Below, in pieces: positions 20,626 through 30,201 of a stretch of DNA of 64,000 nucleotides. Numbering within the stretch: position 1 is the first letter of the stretch; each line of letters opens with the position of its first letter. The translations under genes and the position numbers were made by a program. The stretch is from Caulobacteraceae bacterium. Its GTDB lineage: Bacteria; Pseudomonadota; Alphaproteobacteria; Caulobacterales; Aquidulcibacteraceae. The notes beneath the pieces were generated by a model. The model did not search any database and was not told the DNA's origin. It saw only the letters and a list, made by a program, of their open reading frames with translations. Where the stretch lies: positions 372,001 through 436,000 of the forward strand of contig JADJCG010000001.1 of assembly GCA_016703335.1 (NCBI GenBank). Direction: 5' to 3'.

Positions 20626-22057
20626 CTAGAGCCCCTTCACAATTTCATCCGTCATCTTTTTCGCGTCGCCCAGCAACATCATCGTGTTGTCGCGATAGAA
20701 GAGCTCGTTATCGACGCCGGCATAGCCCACGCCGCCCATGCTGCGCTTCACGAACAGAACCGTCTTCGCCTTCTCAACATCGAAGATTGGCATGCCAAAG
20801 ATCGGGCTCTTCGGATCGGTCTTCGCACTCGGATTGGTGACATCGTTCGCGCCGATCACGTAGGCGACATCCGCGGTGCTGAACTCGTTGTTGATGTCCT
20901 CAAGCTCGAACACCTCATCGTACGGCACGTTCGCTTCAGCGAGCAGCACGTTCATATGCCCCGGCATACGCCCCGCGACAGGGTGAATAGCGTAGCGCAC
21001 TTCCACGCCTTCCTTCTTCAAGGTGTCCGCCATTTCGCGCACGCTGTGCTGCGCCTGCGCGCTCGCCATGCCGTAGCCCGGCACGATGATGACCTTCGAT
21101 GCGTTCTTCATGATGAAAGCCGCGTCGTCGGCGCTGCCCGCTTCACCGGGCGCGCTGCACGCCGCCCGTCGCAGCCGAAGCGCCATCCGCGGCGCCAAAG
21201 CCGCCGAGGATCACGCTGATGAAGCTCCGGTTCATCGCCTTACACATGATGTAGCTGAGGATCGCGCCCGAGGAGCCGACCAGCGCGCCCGTGATGATCA
21301 GCGCCACGTTCTCAAGCGTGAAGCCAAGCGCCGCCGCCGCCCAGCCCGAATACGAGTTCAGCATCGACACGACGACCGGCATATCCGCGCCGCCGATCGG
21401 AATGATCAGCAGAATGCCAATCAAGAACGACAACCCCGCCAGCGCCCAGAAATGCCACTCAACGGTGCCGTGCGCCTGCGCCATCATCACGATGAGCAGG
21501 CCAATCAACGCCGCAATGCCAATCTTGATGATGTGGCGCGCGGGCAAAATGATCGGCGCACCGGACATGTTGCCGTTGAGCTTCGCGAACGCGATCACCG
21601 AGCCGGTAAACGTGACCGCGCCAATGGCGGTGCCGAGCGAAAGCTCGATCAGCGACTGCAGATGAATCGGCGTGCGCAGCAAATACGCGCCCACATTTTC
21701 ATCCGTCGCGATGTGAAAGCTCTCCGGCGCATAGAATGCCGCGGCAGCGACCGCGACCGCCGCCATGCCGACGAGCGAGTGAAACGCCGCCACCAGTTGC
21801 GGCATCGCCGTCATCTTGATCGAGCGCGCAATCACCGCGCCGATGCCGCCACCGACAACGATTGCGGCGACGATGATCATCCACGTCGTCGTGTCGGGTC
21901 CGATCAACAACAGCGTCGTGCCAACTGCGATCGCCATGCCGATCATGCCGAAATTGTTGCCTTGCCGGCTTGTCTCGGGGCTCGATAACCCGCGCAGCGC
22001 CAAAATGAAAAGCACGCCGGAGACGAGATAAAGCAGTGCTGCGAGATCAGCGTTCAT
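20626..22057 (-). CDS. pntB: NAD(P) transhydrogenase subunit beta (one frame break)
   Basis: Membrane subunit of the proton-translocating transhydrogenase, carrying the NADP(H) domain. The N-terminal part (22057 to about 21165) holds the membrane helices (MNADLAALLYLVSGVLFILAL). The C-terminal part (to 20626) holds the NADP-binding domain: VIIVPGYGMASAQAQH, HPVAGRMPGHMNVLLAEA and YVIGANDVTNPSA. The frame changes near 21165 between GGFGAADG and the linker. Together about 475 codons, the normal size. It is the last gene of the transhydrogenase operon. Confidence 0.93.
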
Positions 22058-22058
22058 G

Positions 22059-22682
22059 TCAGCCCCTAGGTGGTCCGAACTGGCGATAGCGCGACCAGCC
22101 GGAGAAAATAGTCACCGCAGGCGCGGCGAAGAAAACAATGGCGGCGAGCCAGGCTGACCAGCCCTCTTGCGTCGCGCCGAGGAAGGCGAGGATGTTGCCG
22201 ACGATCGGCACGAAGGCGAGGAAGAAGCCAATCACCGCCGAGAGCCAAACGCTCTCGATCACCTTGGCGTGGATCCACTCGATCACGAAATTGATCTGCA
22301 AGAGGCAGAGCGCGACCCAGACCAGCGCGATCACACAGCCAAACCCGGCACACCCGCGCATCTGCACTTGAAAGCGGCGCATATCTTCGCGCGCGCGCGT
22401 GCGGTCGAAGGTGTGCGGCGCCACTGGCGGCTCTTCGCCAAGATTTGCAAGCGCGCGTTCAGCCGCTTGCCGGAGTTCATCGTCGCTGACCGCGCCCTCT
22501 TCGCCAGCGTCCAGAACGTCCGCTTCGAACGCCTCGACGATGGACTGCAGCGCCACGATCGCGCGCGGCGCCGCGCCGCCGCTCGTGCGCCAGCCATCTA
22601 CAAAACGGCGCATGAACGCCTCGGCGGAGAGACGTCCGTCGAGGTAAGCTTCGATCAGCGCGCGCCAGTCGGCCGGGCTCAC
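22059..22682 (-). CDS. Colicin-immunity-like N-terminal region with membrane segments
   Basis: Residues 1-80 (LIEAYLDGRLSAEAFMRRFVDGW... SDDELRQAAERALANL) resemble the helical colicin-immunity-like family seen in many non-colicin proteins. Residues 110-195 form two or three membrane segments, followed by a short basic tail. It sits between pntAb (1 base away) and pntB (1 base away), so it is cotranslated with the transhydrogenase. An assembly or stability role for Pnt is an inference from position only. Confidence 0.6.
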   Translation of the reverse strand: MSPADWRALIEAYLDGRLSAEAFMRRFVDGWRTSGGAAPRAIVALQSIVEAFEADVLDAGEEGAVSDDELRQAAERALANLGEEPPVAPHTFDRTRAREDMRRFQVQMRGCAGFGCVIALVWVALCLLQINFVIEWIHAKVIESVWLSAVIGFFLAFVPIVGNILAFLGATQEGWSAWLAAIVFFAAPAVTIFSGWSRYRQFGPPRG

Positions 22683-22683
22683 G

Positions 22684-22992
22684 TCACTTCTTCTCTTTTT
22701 TCTTGTACATCGCGAGCATGCGCTGCGTGACCAGGAAGCCGCCGAAGATGTTTACGGCAGCAAGCCCCGCCGCCAGCCCGCCCGCGCCCTTGGCGACCCA
22801 GCCGCCATCCGTCATCGCGCTCGCGCCTGCGGCGATGAGCGCACCGACGATGATCACCGATGAAATGGCGTTGGTGACGGCCATGAGCGGCGTGTGCAGC
22901 GCCGGCGTCACCGACCAGACGACGTAATAGCCGACGAAAATCGCCAGCACGAAGATGGCGAGATAGAAGACAAAAGGATCAACCGCTTCCAT
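22684..22992 (-). CDS. pntAB: NAD(P) transhydrogenase subunit alpha, part 2 (membrane)
   Basis: Small membrane piece of the split alpha subunit, typical of alphaproteobacteria. The start is set at MEAVDPFVFYLAIFVLA (22992); the upstream open frame encodes a basic stretch without similarity. Three to four membrane helices include the signature TPALHTPLMAVTNAISSVIIVGAL. It partners pntAa at 23779-24915 and pntB. Confidence 0.93.
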   Translation of the reverse strand: MEAVDPFVFYLAIFVLAIFVGYYVVWSVTPALHTPLMAVTNAISSVIIVGALIAAGASAMTDGGWVAKGAGGLAAGLAAVNIFGGFLVTQRMLAMYKKKEKK

Positions 22993-23071
22993 GAGGCCCC
23001 TCGGAACGGATTCTTCGCGAGGGACTAAGCGACGGAAGCGGCGCGGGGTCAACCGATAGTCGTCGCCTGCG

Positions 23072-23413
23072 TTACGAACCGAAACGAGCGCGACACTCGT
23101 TCGCGGCTGCGGTGCGCTCGCTCGCCGATTGTTCGAGCCAGTAGCCCTTAGCGGCGCTCGCGGCGTAGCGGCCCGTCATGCCCTCAACGCCCTCTTCGCG
23201 ATTGAGCGCTTCGAGAATACGGCCAAGCAGCGGCGCCCATTCACCAGACGCGCCGCGCGGGTAGGTCAGCACATCAAGATTGCCAACAGCGGAGACCGCG
23301 CCCGCGCACAAGCTCAGGTCTTGCGCCATACTGGCGTTCTGCGCTTGCGCAGGCGTGCTGAGCGCAGCAGCGGCAACCGCCGCGACGAGCGCGTTACGAA
23401 TGAGACCGGCCAT
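23072..23413 (-). CDS. Hypothetical periplasmic protein
   Basis: 113 residues with a clear Sec signal peptide cleaved after AQAQ. The mature part has two cysteines (DLSLCAG and NECRARF) that could form a disulfide, and is mostly helical. It resembles small T6SS-immunity/Rap1a-like secreted proteins only in general design; I do not assign a family. It lies between pntAb and the SnoaL-like gene in the pnt operon direction. Confidence 0.6.
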   Translation of the reverse strand: MAGLIRNALVAAVAAAALSTPAQAQNASMAQDLSLCAGAVSAVGNLDVLTYPRGASGEWAPLLGRILEALNREEGVEGMTGRYAASAAKGYWLEQSASERTAAANECRARFGS

Positions 23414-23431
23414 GCGCGTTCCTCCGTACCT

Positions 23432-23782
23432 TTATTCGGTACTGTAGGTCGCGTCCGCGCGGATGACGAGGCCGACGCCATCCGTTTCATGAGTTTCAGC
23501 AGCGCGTTCGCCGCGATGATTGCGGTAAATCAACGTGTGCCCACGCGCGCCGACAAGCAGATCTTCCGGCGTGAACGTCAACTGCGGCGCGCGCTCCAGC
23601 GCCTTCTCAAAGTAGAGGCGCAGCAAATCCTTGCCGTGGATCACGCCATCTGGCGAGAAGCCGAGGGCAGCGATGTAGGGCGACGAAAACTCGATATCGT
23701 CCGCGTAAAGCGCAAGGATCGCGTCGAGATCGCGCTTGTTCCACGCCTCGTAGTAACGCTTGGCGAATTCGACGTCGTTCAT
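23432..23782 (-). CDS. SnoaL/NTF2-like protein
   Basis: 116 residues with the family start (FAKRYYEAWNKRDLDAILALYADDIEFSSPY) and a cone-shaped alpha+beta fold. Members include polyketide cyclases and many uncharacterised ligand-binding proteins. The ATG overlaps the pntAa stop (ATGA), so it is translationally coupled to the transhydrogenase. No catalytic role can be assigned. Confidence 0.82.
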   Translation of the reverse strand: MNDVEFAKRYYEAWNKRDLDAILALYADDIEFSSPYIAALGFSPDGVIHGKDLLRLYFEKALERAPQLTFTPEDLLVGARGHTLIYRNHRGERAAETHETDGVGLVIRADATYSTE

Positions 23783-24915
23783 GCGGCGGTCTTCGGAGCA
23801 AAGTGCGGATGCACGAGCGCACCGCCTTTGCTCAACATAGCGCCCTTTATGATCTCGTCATCCCAGGCAGGTGCGAAGGCCTTGCTGTCCTTGTCAGTTA
23901 GCAGCGGCAGCAGCGCGAGAACGTTCTTGGAATAGAGCGATGACGCATCCGATGCGAGGCGCGCGGGAAGATTGGTGAAGCCCATGATCTTCACGCCGTT
24001 CGCATTGACCAGTTCATCGGGCTTCGAGAGCGGGCAATTGCCACCCTGCGCCACCGCCAGATCGATGATCACCGAGCCCGGGCGCATCGACTTAGCTTGC
24101 GCTTCCGTCACCAACACTGGCGCAGCGCGGCCTGGGATCAGCGCCGTCGTGATGACGATGTCCTGTTTGGCGATGTGCTCGGTCACCAGCGCCGCTTGCT
24201 TGGCCTGATATTCCGCGCTCATCGCCTTGGCGTAGCCCGCGGTGGTCTCCGCCTGCTTGAACTCTTCGTCTTCGACAGCGACGAACTTGGCGCCGAGCGA
24301 AGCAACCTGCTCCTTGGTCGCTGGCCGCACATCCGTTGCCGTGACCACGGCGCCCAAGCGCCGCGCGGTTGCAATGGCTTGCAGCCCCGCAACGCCAACG
24401 CCCATGATGAACACCTTCGCCGCGGCAACAGTGCCAGCGGCCGTCATCATCATTGGAAACGCACGGCCATAAAGCCCCGCCGCTTCGATCACGGAACGAT
24501 AGCCAGCGAGGTTTGCTTGCGACGACAACGCGTCCATCGATTGCGCGCGCGAGATGCGTGGAATGAATTCCATCGCGACAGCATCGATCTTGGCTTTCGC
24601 CAGCGCGTCGATCGTCGCTTTGTCGCCGTAAGGTTCAAGCAACGACACGAAGCCTGCACCCGCTTTGATCTTGCCGATCTCTGCGTCAGTCGGCCGGCGC
24701 ACCTTCACAACAAGGTCGGCGCCACCGATGCCGCCGTCAGCGCTGATCTCTGCGCCCGCTGCTTTGAATTGATCATCGGGAAAGCTGGCGCTTGCGCCGG
24801 CGCCCGCTTCAATCGTCACCGTGTGGCCGAGGCCCACGATTTTCTTGACCGTCTCTGGCGTTGCCGCGACCCGGGTCTCCCCAGGCGCGCTTTCCTTGAG
24901 GACGGATATCTTCAA
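23779..24915 (-). CDS. pntAA: NAD(P) transhydrogenase subunit alpha, part 1 (NAD-binding)
   Basis: Soluble NAD(H)-binding domain I, in the alanine-dehydrogenase/transhydrogenase family. Seen are the N-terminal MKISVLKESAPGETRVA, the Rossmann glycine motif GVGVAGLQAIATARRLGA and VIIDLAVAQGGNCPLS near the hinge. 378 residues is normal. The best start is TTG at 24915, three bases after the stop of the oxidase subunit IV gene; no ATG fits the family N-terminus. Confidence 0.94.
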   Translation of the reverse strand: MKISVLKESAPGETRVAATPETVKKIVGLGHTVTIEAGAGASASFPDDQFKAAGAEISADGGIGGADLVVKVRRPTDAEIGKIKAGAGFVSLLEPYGDKATIDALAKAKIDAVAMEFIPRISRAQSMDALSSQANLAGYRSVIEAAGLYGRAFPMMMTAAGTVAAAKVFIMGVGVAGLQAIATARRLGAVVTATDVRPATKEQVASLGAKFVAVEDEEFKQAETTAGYAKAMSAEYQAKQAALVTEHIAKQDIVITTALIPGRAAPVLVTEAQAKSMRPGSVIIDLAVAQGGNCPLSKPDELVNANGVKIMGFTNLPARLASDASSLYSKNVLALLPLLTDKDSKAFAPAWDDEIIKGAMLSKGGALVHPHFAPKTAA

Positions 24916-24918
24916 CGA

Positions 24919-25212
24919 TCAGCCCGCCAACGCGGGAACGATGAGTCCACCGATGCCCAGCAGCACCCAGAGCGCCACCTGCACGGCCCAGTAAACGCCC
25001 GAAAGGCGGAAGGCCAAACCGAACGCAACGCCGATCACCACGAACACTGAGAGGCCGGGCCACCAGCCCGCGCCGATCGCGAACGCCAGCGTCAGCAGGC
25101 TAATGGCTTGGACGATGAGGCCACCGGTCCAAACGGACGCCATCAGGAAGCCGTGGAAGGTCTCCTTCTGATCCGTGATGTCCATGTTTCCGTGTGCGCC
25201 GCTCTGCGCCAT
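24919..25212 (-). CDS. aa3-type cytochrome c oxidase subunit IV-like protein
   Basis: Small alphaproteobacterial family: a soluble N-terminal stretch with the signature MDITDQKETFHGFL followed by a hydrophobic segment, here with extra membrane segments at about 45-65 and 75-95. The start at MAQSGAHGN (25212) gives 97 residues; the open frame upstream lacks similarity. It is the first gene of the transhydrogenase operon. The typical family member has one membrane helix, so this longer form may be a relative rather than a true oxidase subunit. Confidence 0.75.
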   Translation of the reverse strand: MAQSGAHGNMDITDQKETFHGFLMASVWTGGLIVQAISLLTLAFAIGAGWWPGLSVFVVIGVAFGLAFRLSGVYWAVQVALWVLLGIGGLIVPALAG

Positions 25213-25283
25213 GCCGCGATCTCCTGTTCGGTGGGCGGTGTAAACCGCACCGCGCAGGTGGACAAGCGGACCTCGCGCCGCGC

Positions 25284-26204
25284 CTAGCCCCAATCGACCT
25301 GGTCGGCCAGGACCGTTCGAGACGGCGTCGAAACGGTCACGTTGGGACGGCGGACGGAGAGGAAGGTAAGCGCCTCCCCCTCGAACCGCGCGGCGGTCAG
25401 CGTTCCCGAAGCATAGGCCCCGGTATCCACAGCTATCCGGCGGGCGTCAGCGTAAGGCCGGTCGACCGGCGTGTGGCCATGGACGACGCGATGGGAGAAC
25501 GAACGCTTCGACGAGAGGAAAGAGTCCCGGCTCCAATAGAGCGCTTCATCCGGCTGATCCGCGAGGGAGCGCGTATCGTCGACGCCGGCATGCACGAACG
25601 CGTAGTCGCCGAGCTCGATGTAACGCTCCAAGCCGTTCAGGAATTCGAGGTGCGCAGCCGGCATGCGCGCGCGCAACTCATCCGCCGCTTGCCGCCAAGC
25701 TTCAGCTGAGCCGTTGAACGGCGGCGGACGCACGCCGTACGACATCACCGTCTCGGCCCCGCCCTGTAGAAGCCAGCCACGGTTGGCCATTGGGTTTTCC
25801 AGAAACGCCATCAGCGACTGTTCGTGATTGCCGCGCAGATAGCGGCATTCACAATGGCGCGGCTTTCCGGCTGCCAGCATGCCGACGACGCCGGCACTGT
25901 CATGGCCGCGGTCAACGTAATCGCCCAGGAAAATGACAATCGGCGGACCGGCCAGGCGCGCGTCATCAATCGACCGCTTCTCCAGAAGAGCAATCATGTC
26001 CGCCAAGAGATCGGAGCGGCCGTGAATGTCGCCGACGGCATAGCCAACCCGTCCGTCAAGAAATCTCGTGACGGGTGATTTCGGTCGTTGGAAGAGCCGC
26101 AGCACGCTCACGGGGTCGATCAAAACACCCCGCCCGACGCGCTCGCAACGGAGTTCCCGAATTACGCTCCTCACGCGCGAAGCAACCCTAACGGTTCGCG
26201 CCAT
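25284..26204 (-). CDS. Metallophosphoesterase (serine/threonine phosphatase type)
   Basis: Calcineurin-like phosphoesterase with all metal motifs: GDIHG (in YAVGDIHGRSD), GDYVDRG, RGNHE and the later histidines in FVHAGVD and VHGHTP. This is the PrpE/ApaH-like set. The start is tentatively MARTVRVAS (26204); the open frame extends to 26303 but that would bring it next to the divergent export gene. It is located at the border of the polysaccharide region; a link to tyrosine-kinase signalling is speculative. Confidence 0.85.
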   Translation of the reverse strand: MARTVRVASRVRSVIRELRCERVGRGVLIDPVSVLRLFQRPKSPVTRFLDGRVGYAVGDIHGRSDLLADMIALLEKRSIDDARLAGPPIVIFLGDYVDRGHDSAGVVGMLAAGKPRHCECRYLRGNHEQSLMAFLENPMANRGWLLQGGAETVMSYGVRPPPFNGSAEAWRQAADELRARMPAAHLEFLNGLERYIELGDYAFVHAGVDDTRSLADQPDEALYWSRDSFLSSKRSFSHRVVHGHTPVDRPYADARRIAVDTGAYASGTLTAARFEGEALTFLSVRRPNVTVSTPSRTVLADQVDWG

Positions 26205-26317
26205 TCGAGCAGCGGCAACTGTAGCGAGGGAAAATTGTCGCGGTTGTGAGGGGAGCGCTGGCCCCCGCTTTGCTTCCAATAAGCCATAGCGTAGGAACGC
26301 CACGAGGATCGACGTTC

Positions 26318-26896
26318 ATGACATCGCCAATCTGGCACACCCGACGCGCGTTTTTGCGTACTTTGGCGCTCACCACTGGCGCCGGCGCTCTTGGCGCTTG
26401 CACCACTATGGCGCCCGGGACCGAAGCGATGGCTGAACCGGTCGAGTACCGGTTGGGCGCGGGCGATCAAATCCGCATCACGGTGTTCAACGAACCCGAT
26501 CTGACGGGCCCTTTTACCGTGGGCTCCCAAGGCACGATCGCCTATCCGCTTGTCGGCACCGTCCGCGCTGGCGGCCTCACTGTGTCGGAATTCACCTCCA
26601 CGCTGCAAACCGCACTCGCCACCTACGTCCGTAGCCCCAGCGTTTCGGTCGAAGTGACGAATTACCGGCCGTTCTTCATCCTCGGCGAAGTCCAGCGACC
26701 GGGGACCTATCCCTACTCGGCCAGCCTGACGGTCCCGAACGCCGTCGCGACGGCGGGCGGATTCACCTATCGGGCGAACCAGGGCCGCGTTTTCATCCGT
26801 CACGCGAATGAGAACGTCGAGCGCTCCTACCCGCTGACGGTCGCGACACCGGTTCTCCCTGGCGACACAGTGCGCATCGGCGAGCGCCTCTTCTAA
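26318..26896 (+). CDS. Polysaccharide export lipoprotein (Wza/HfsD-like)
   Basis: Periplasmic/outer-membrane export component. Its start at the ATG at 26318 has a GAGG ribosome-binding site. There is a twin-arginine-like start (HTRRAFLRTLAL) and a lipobox at ALGAC. A Poly_export domain follows (YRLGAGDQIRITVFNEPDLTG), then an SLBB-type repeat (FFILGEVQRPGTYPYSAS). At 192 residues it is a short form without the C-terminal membrane-spanning helices of Wza. The kinase/co-polymerase gene follows in the same direction. Confidence 0.9.
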   Translation: MTSPIWHTRRAFLRTLALTTGAGALGACTTMAPGTEAMAEPVEYRLGAGDQIRITVFNEPDLTGPFTVGSQGTIAYPLVGTVRAGGLTVSEFTSTLQTALATYVRSPSVSVEVTNYRPFFILGEVQRPGTYPYSASLTVPNAVATAGGFTYRANQGRVFIRHANENVERSYPLTVATPVLPGDTVRIGERLF

Positions 26897-27057
26897 AAAA
26901 GACAAACGCGGTTAATCCACCGCCGCGATCTTTTCGACACGTTCGCGCGGCGCAAAGCATGCATGGCGACGGCTTGATGACGACATTGGCTTTGCGGCAA
27001 TGCTAGGGTTAGTGCCTTCTTCGCCGTTCAATTCGAGCACCAAGAAATGGGCCGCGC

Positions 27058-29159
27058 GTGAACCATATGAACGTGGTCAATAGAGAACAGGCGCAGGACT
27101 CGCGGAAGAATGCTCCGCGCGGGTTGGCGGACATGCTCGGCCTCACCGCCGCGAAAAATATGTTCCGCCGTCGCATGTGGCTTATCACCATCGGCAGCGC
27201 CGTTGCAGCCGTCGTGACGTTTGGCGCCATCATGCTGCAGCCACGCGTTTACACCGCGACGTCGATGTTGATCCTCAATCAGCCGGCGGCCACCAGCACC
27301 GCGCAAATTTCGCCGCTCGAAGCAGAAGTCGCCCTGCTCCGCTCGCCAGCCTTGATGAACGAGTTGGCTTCGGCTCTCGGGATGCAAGCCGGGACGACTG
27401 AAACGCCAGGTCTCGCCGAAGATCTCGCGCGCGCCATCACGGTCGAGCCCCGCGCCCAAAGCGGCATCATCGAAATCCAGGGTCGCGCCTCAACGGCGCA
27501 ACGCGCGCAGCTGCTCGCGAACACCTACGCAGACGTTTACATCGCCAGCCAAGTCAACACCGACGCCGCCGGCGCCATGAGCGAAAACTCCTGGCTATCG
27601 CGCCGCCTGGCTGAGCTGCGCGAAGACGTTCAAACCAAGGAAGACGCGCTCAACACGTTCCGCCTGGAATCCGGCCTGGTTCGCCAAACGATGTCGCCCT
27701 GCCGAACCGCAGGGCGACAACGTCCAAGCCTTGCTGCAAGGCGCGCAGTCAGATCTCGCAGAGCGCGAAGCGCCTGCGCCAGTTCACCGACCTTCGCTCT
27801 TCGGGCGCCGACATCCAGGCGCTGGCTAACGCCGTCAACTCGGCGACGATCAACACGCTCCGCGAGCGCGATGCCGACATCGCCCGCCGCCAGCAAGATC
27901 TGGAAAACCGCTATTTGCCGACGCACCCGGCGGTCCAGGCGATTCAAACCGAGCGCCGCGATCTCGACGCACAAGTCGAACGCGAAGTGCAACGTATCCA
28001 AGCTTCCATGGAAGGCGACGTCTCGCGCGCCCGCTCACGCGTGCAATCGCTCCAACAACAGCGCCGCGCCGCCGCCGCGCCGGCGCCTGCTCCAGCCACC
28101 AACGCCGGCGGCCAGCAACGCCTCCGTGACCTAGAAACGAAGGCGCAGGAAGCACGCGCGCTCTATGAATCGTTCCTCGATCGCTATCAGAATTCCGCGG
28201 ACCAATCGCAACTCAGCGCGCCAACCACGCGCTTGCTTTCAGCCGCATCGCTGCCTGGCCAGCCGTCGTCACCGCAACTGCGCTTCGCTCTGCTCATGAT
28301 GCTCGCCGCCGGCTTGCTCGTCGGCATCGGCGCCGGACTCATCGCTGAACTCTTCGACCAATCTGTGAAGAACGCTGACGACCTCGAAGCCAAGGTCGGC
28401 GTCGCCGCCATCTCTTCGATCCCGACCATCTCAAAGCGCATGATGCGCCAAATGCCGCCGGCTGAGCGCCACCCCTCTGGCTACCTCGTCGGCCGCCCAA
28501 TGTCGGCGTTCACGGAATCGCTGCGCGTGCTGCGGACCGTCATCGTCTATTCGAAGCTAGATCTCACATCGAAGGTCGTCGCCGTGACGTCGGCGCTTCC
28601 GGATGAAGGCAAGACCACGATCTCGATGTGCCTTGCTCGCGTTGCGGCGATGTCAGGCCAAAAGGTCTGCGTCGTCGATTGCGACCTGCGCAAGCAATCG
28701 ATCAACGACGTCATCGACATCGAAACCGATGTTGGCATCCTGCAAGTGCTCGCCGGTGAAGCGCCGTGGCGTTCCGCGATCGTGAAAGACCCGAACTCAG
28801 ATGCGCACGTCCTGCCGATCGCAGCCTCCGGCTTCACGCCACGCGACGTCTTCGGCTCGGACGCGATGGGCAACCTCATCGGCGAACTGCGCGAGCACTA
28901 CGATCTGGTGATCCTCGACTGCGCACCGATCCTGGCAGTAGCGGAGACTCGCATCGTCGTCGGCCGCGCCGACACCACCGTGCTGATCGCGCGCGCTGGC
29001 CGCACCCACATCGGCGCCATGCGCGCCGCTGTGGCGCAGACCGAAGCCGCCGGCGGCAACATTCTGGGTATCGCGCTGAACTACGTCCTGCCGCGTTGGC
29101 AGTCGTATACGGACTCGCTCTACTTCAACGAGTCCAAGTCCTACTACAGCGTCTCGTAA
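27058..29159 (+). CDS. Wzc-like polysaccharide co-polymerase with tyrosine autokinase domain (two frame breaks)
   Basis: Chain-length/export regulator in the inner membrane. The N-terminal Wzz region has one membrane helix at about residues 40-60, long periplasmic coiled coils and a second helix (LLMMLAAGLLVGIGAGLIAELF). The cytoplasmic BY-kinase has Walker A SALPDEGKTT, Walker A' VCVVDCDLRK, Walker B LVILDCAPIL and a Tyr-rich tail (YTDSLYFNESKSYYSVS). The frame changes at about 27700 and again near 27770, where sequence continues as PAEPQGDNVQALLQGAQSDL and then RLRQFTDLRSSGADI. About 700 residues in total. Confidence 0.9.
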
Positions 29160-29918
29160 TCAGGGTTCGGAGCGGCGGCGCACAACAATGCCGCTCGTGC
29201 TCTGCTTCGGCTGCGCGCGCTCAAAGCTCGGATTCCAAAGCTCTTCGCGCCGATCGAACAGCGAGCGCAAGCCATCCCAGAAGATCAGCGCATCCGTCGT
29301 AGGCGCCCAAGACATCGCATAGATCTTGTATTGGCTCGGATCACCGCTGCCGCCGATGATCGTGCTGATGCCTACAATGCCAGGGCGCGCACTCAGGTAA
29401 TAGCGGCGCGCTGACTTCATCGGCTCGAGCTGTTCGCGCTTCAGTGGGCTCGGACCGACCAGCGCCATCTCACCGCGAATAACATTGAACAGTTGCGGCA
29501 GCCGCTCGAGCGCGTTGCGGATTTTCACGCCGCGCGAGGCTTTGCCAGGCAGATCGTTTGCAACCGTCTGTTCGCCATCTTCGCTCGGCTTCGCGACCGG
29601 CGAAATGCGCAAAGCAAAGCAATCGAACGAACGTCCGCCATAGCCAACGCGCTCATGCTTCAAAAACACCGGCGACCGGTCACGCACTTTCGCAACGCCA
29701 GCGGCGAGCAACATCACCGGCAGCCAAGCCGGCGCAGTGATCAGTGCGACTGTGAGATCGACTGCACGCTTGGAAACGCCGCCAAGCATTGCGTCGTAAG
29801 AGACGATCGGAGAACTCGCGAGGTCGCGACGAAGCCCTGCTTCGAATGTTGTACTTGTCTGATCCGCATTCTGCGGTCCCTGCGGTTCAGATGAACCGCT
29901 GGGCAACTGGATGAGCAT
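29160..29918 (-). CDS. Sugar transferase of the WcaJ/ExoY (bacterial sugar transferase) type, atypical
   Basis: Polyprenyl-phosphate sugar transferase-like: one membrane helix (AVDLTVALITAPAWLPVMLLAAG), FLKHERVGYGGRSFDCF, and a LPQLFNVIRGEMALVGPSPL core where the family has LPQLxNVLxGEMSLVGPRP. The charged NEP/GPRP positions are changed (GPSP), and the C-terminal PGIVGISTIIGGSG replaces PGLTGLWQVSGR, so the substrate may differ or activity be altered. It ends one base from the convergent Wzc-like gene. Confidence 0.82.
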   Translation of the reverse strand: MLIQLPSGSSEPQGPQNADQTSTTFEAGLRRDLASSPIVSYDAMLGGVSKRAVDLTVALITAPAWLPVMLLAAGVAKVRDRSPVFLKHERVGYGGRSFDCFALRISPVAKPSEDGEQTVANDLPGKASRGVKIRNALERLPQLFNVIRGEMALVGPSPLKREQLEPMKSARRYYLSARPGIVGISTIIGGSGDPSQYKIYAMSWAPTTDALIFWDGLRSLFDRREELWNPSFERAQPKQSTSGIVVRRRSEP

Positions 29919-30201
29919 GGCTTTTCCTGACTGTCGCTCGCGCGATTAAGTACCTCCCGCGAGAAACTGCAATCTCTTCCGGCCCTCGTTTGGTTATTTT
30001 TCGCTGACTACGCGGCGAAATCCACAGGGCGCGCGTTGCGCGAGAAATTCTTCAGCAGTGTAACCACCCTGTGGATAACTTCGCCGCCGCCACTAACAAT
30101 TGCACTCGAACTCGCCTGAGTTTTAGCTATACGCTGTGGATAGCTGATGGGGGAACGAGTCCTGCCGCAGAACGTTTGGCGAGACTCGTGAGGGAGTAAC
30201 G

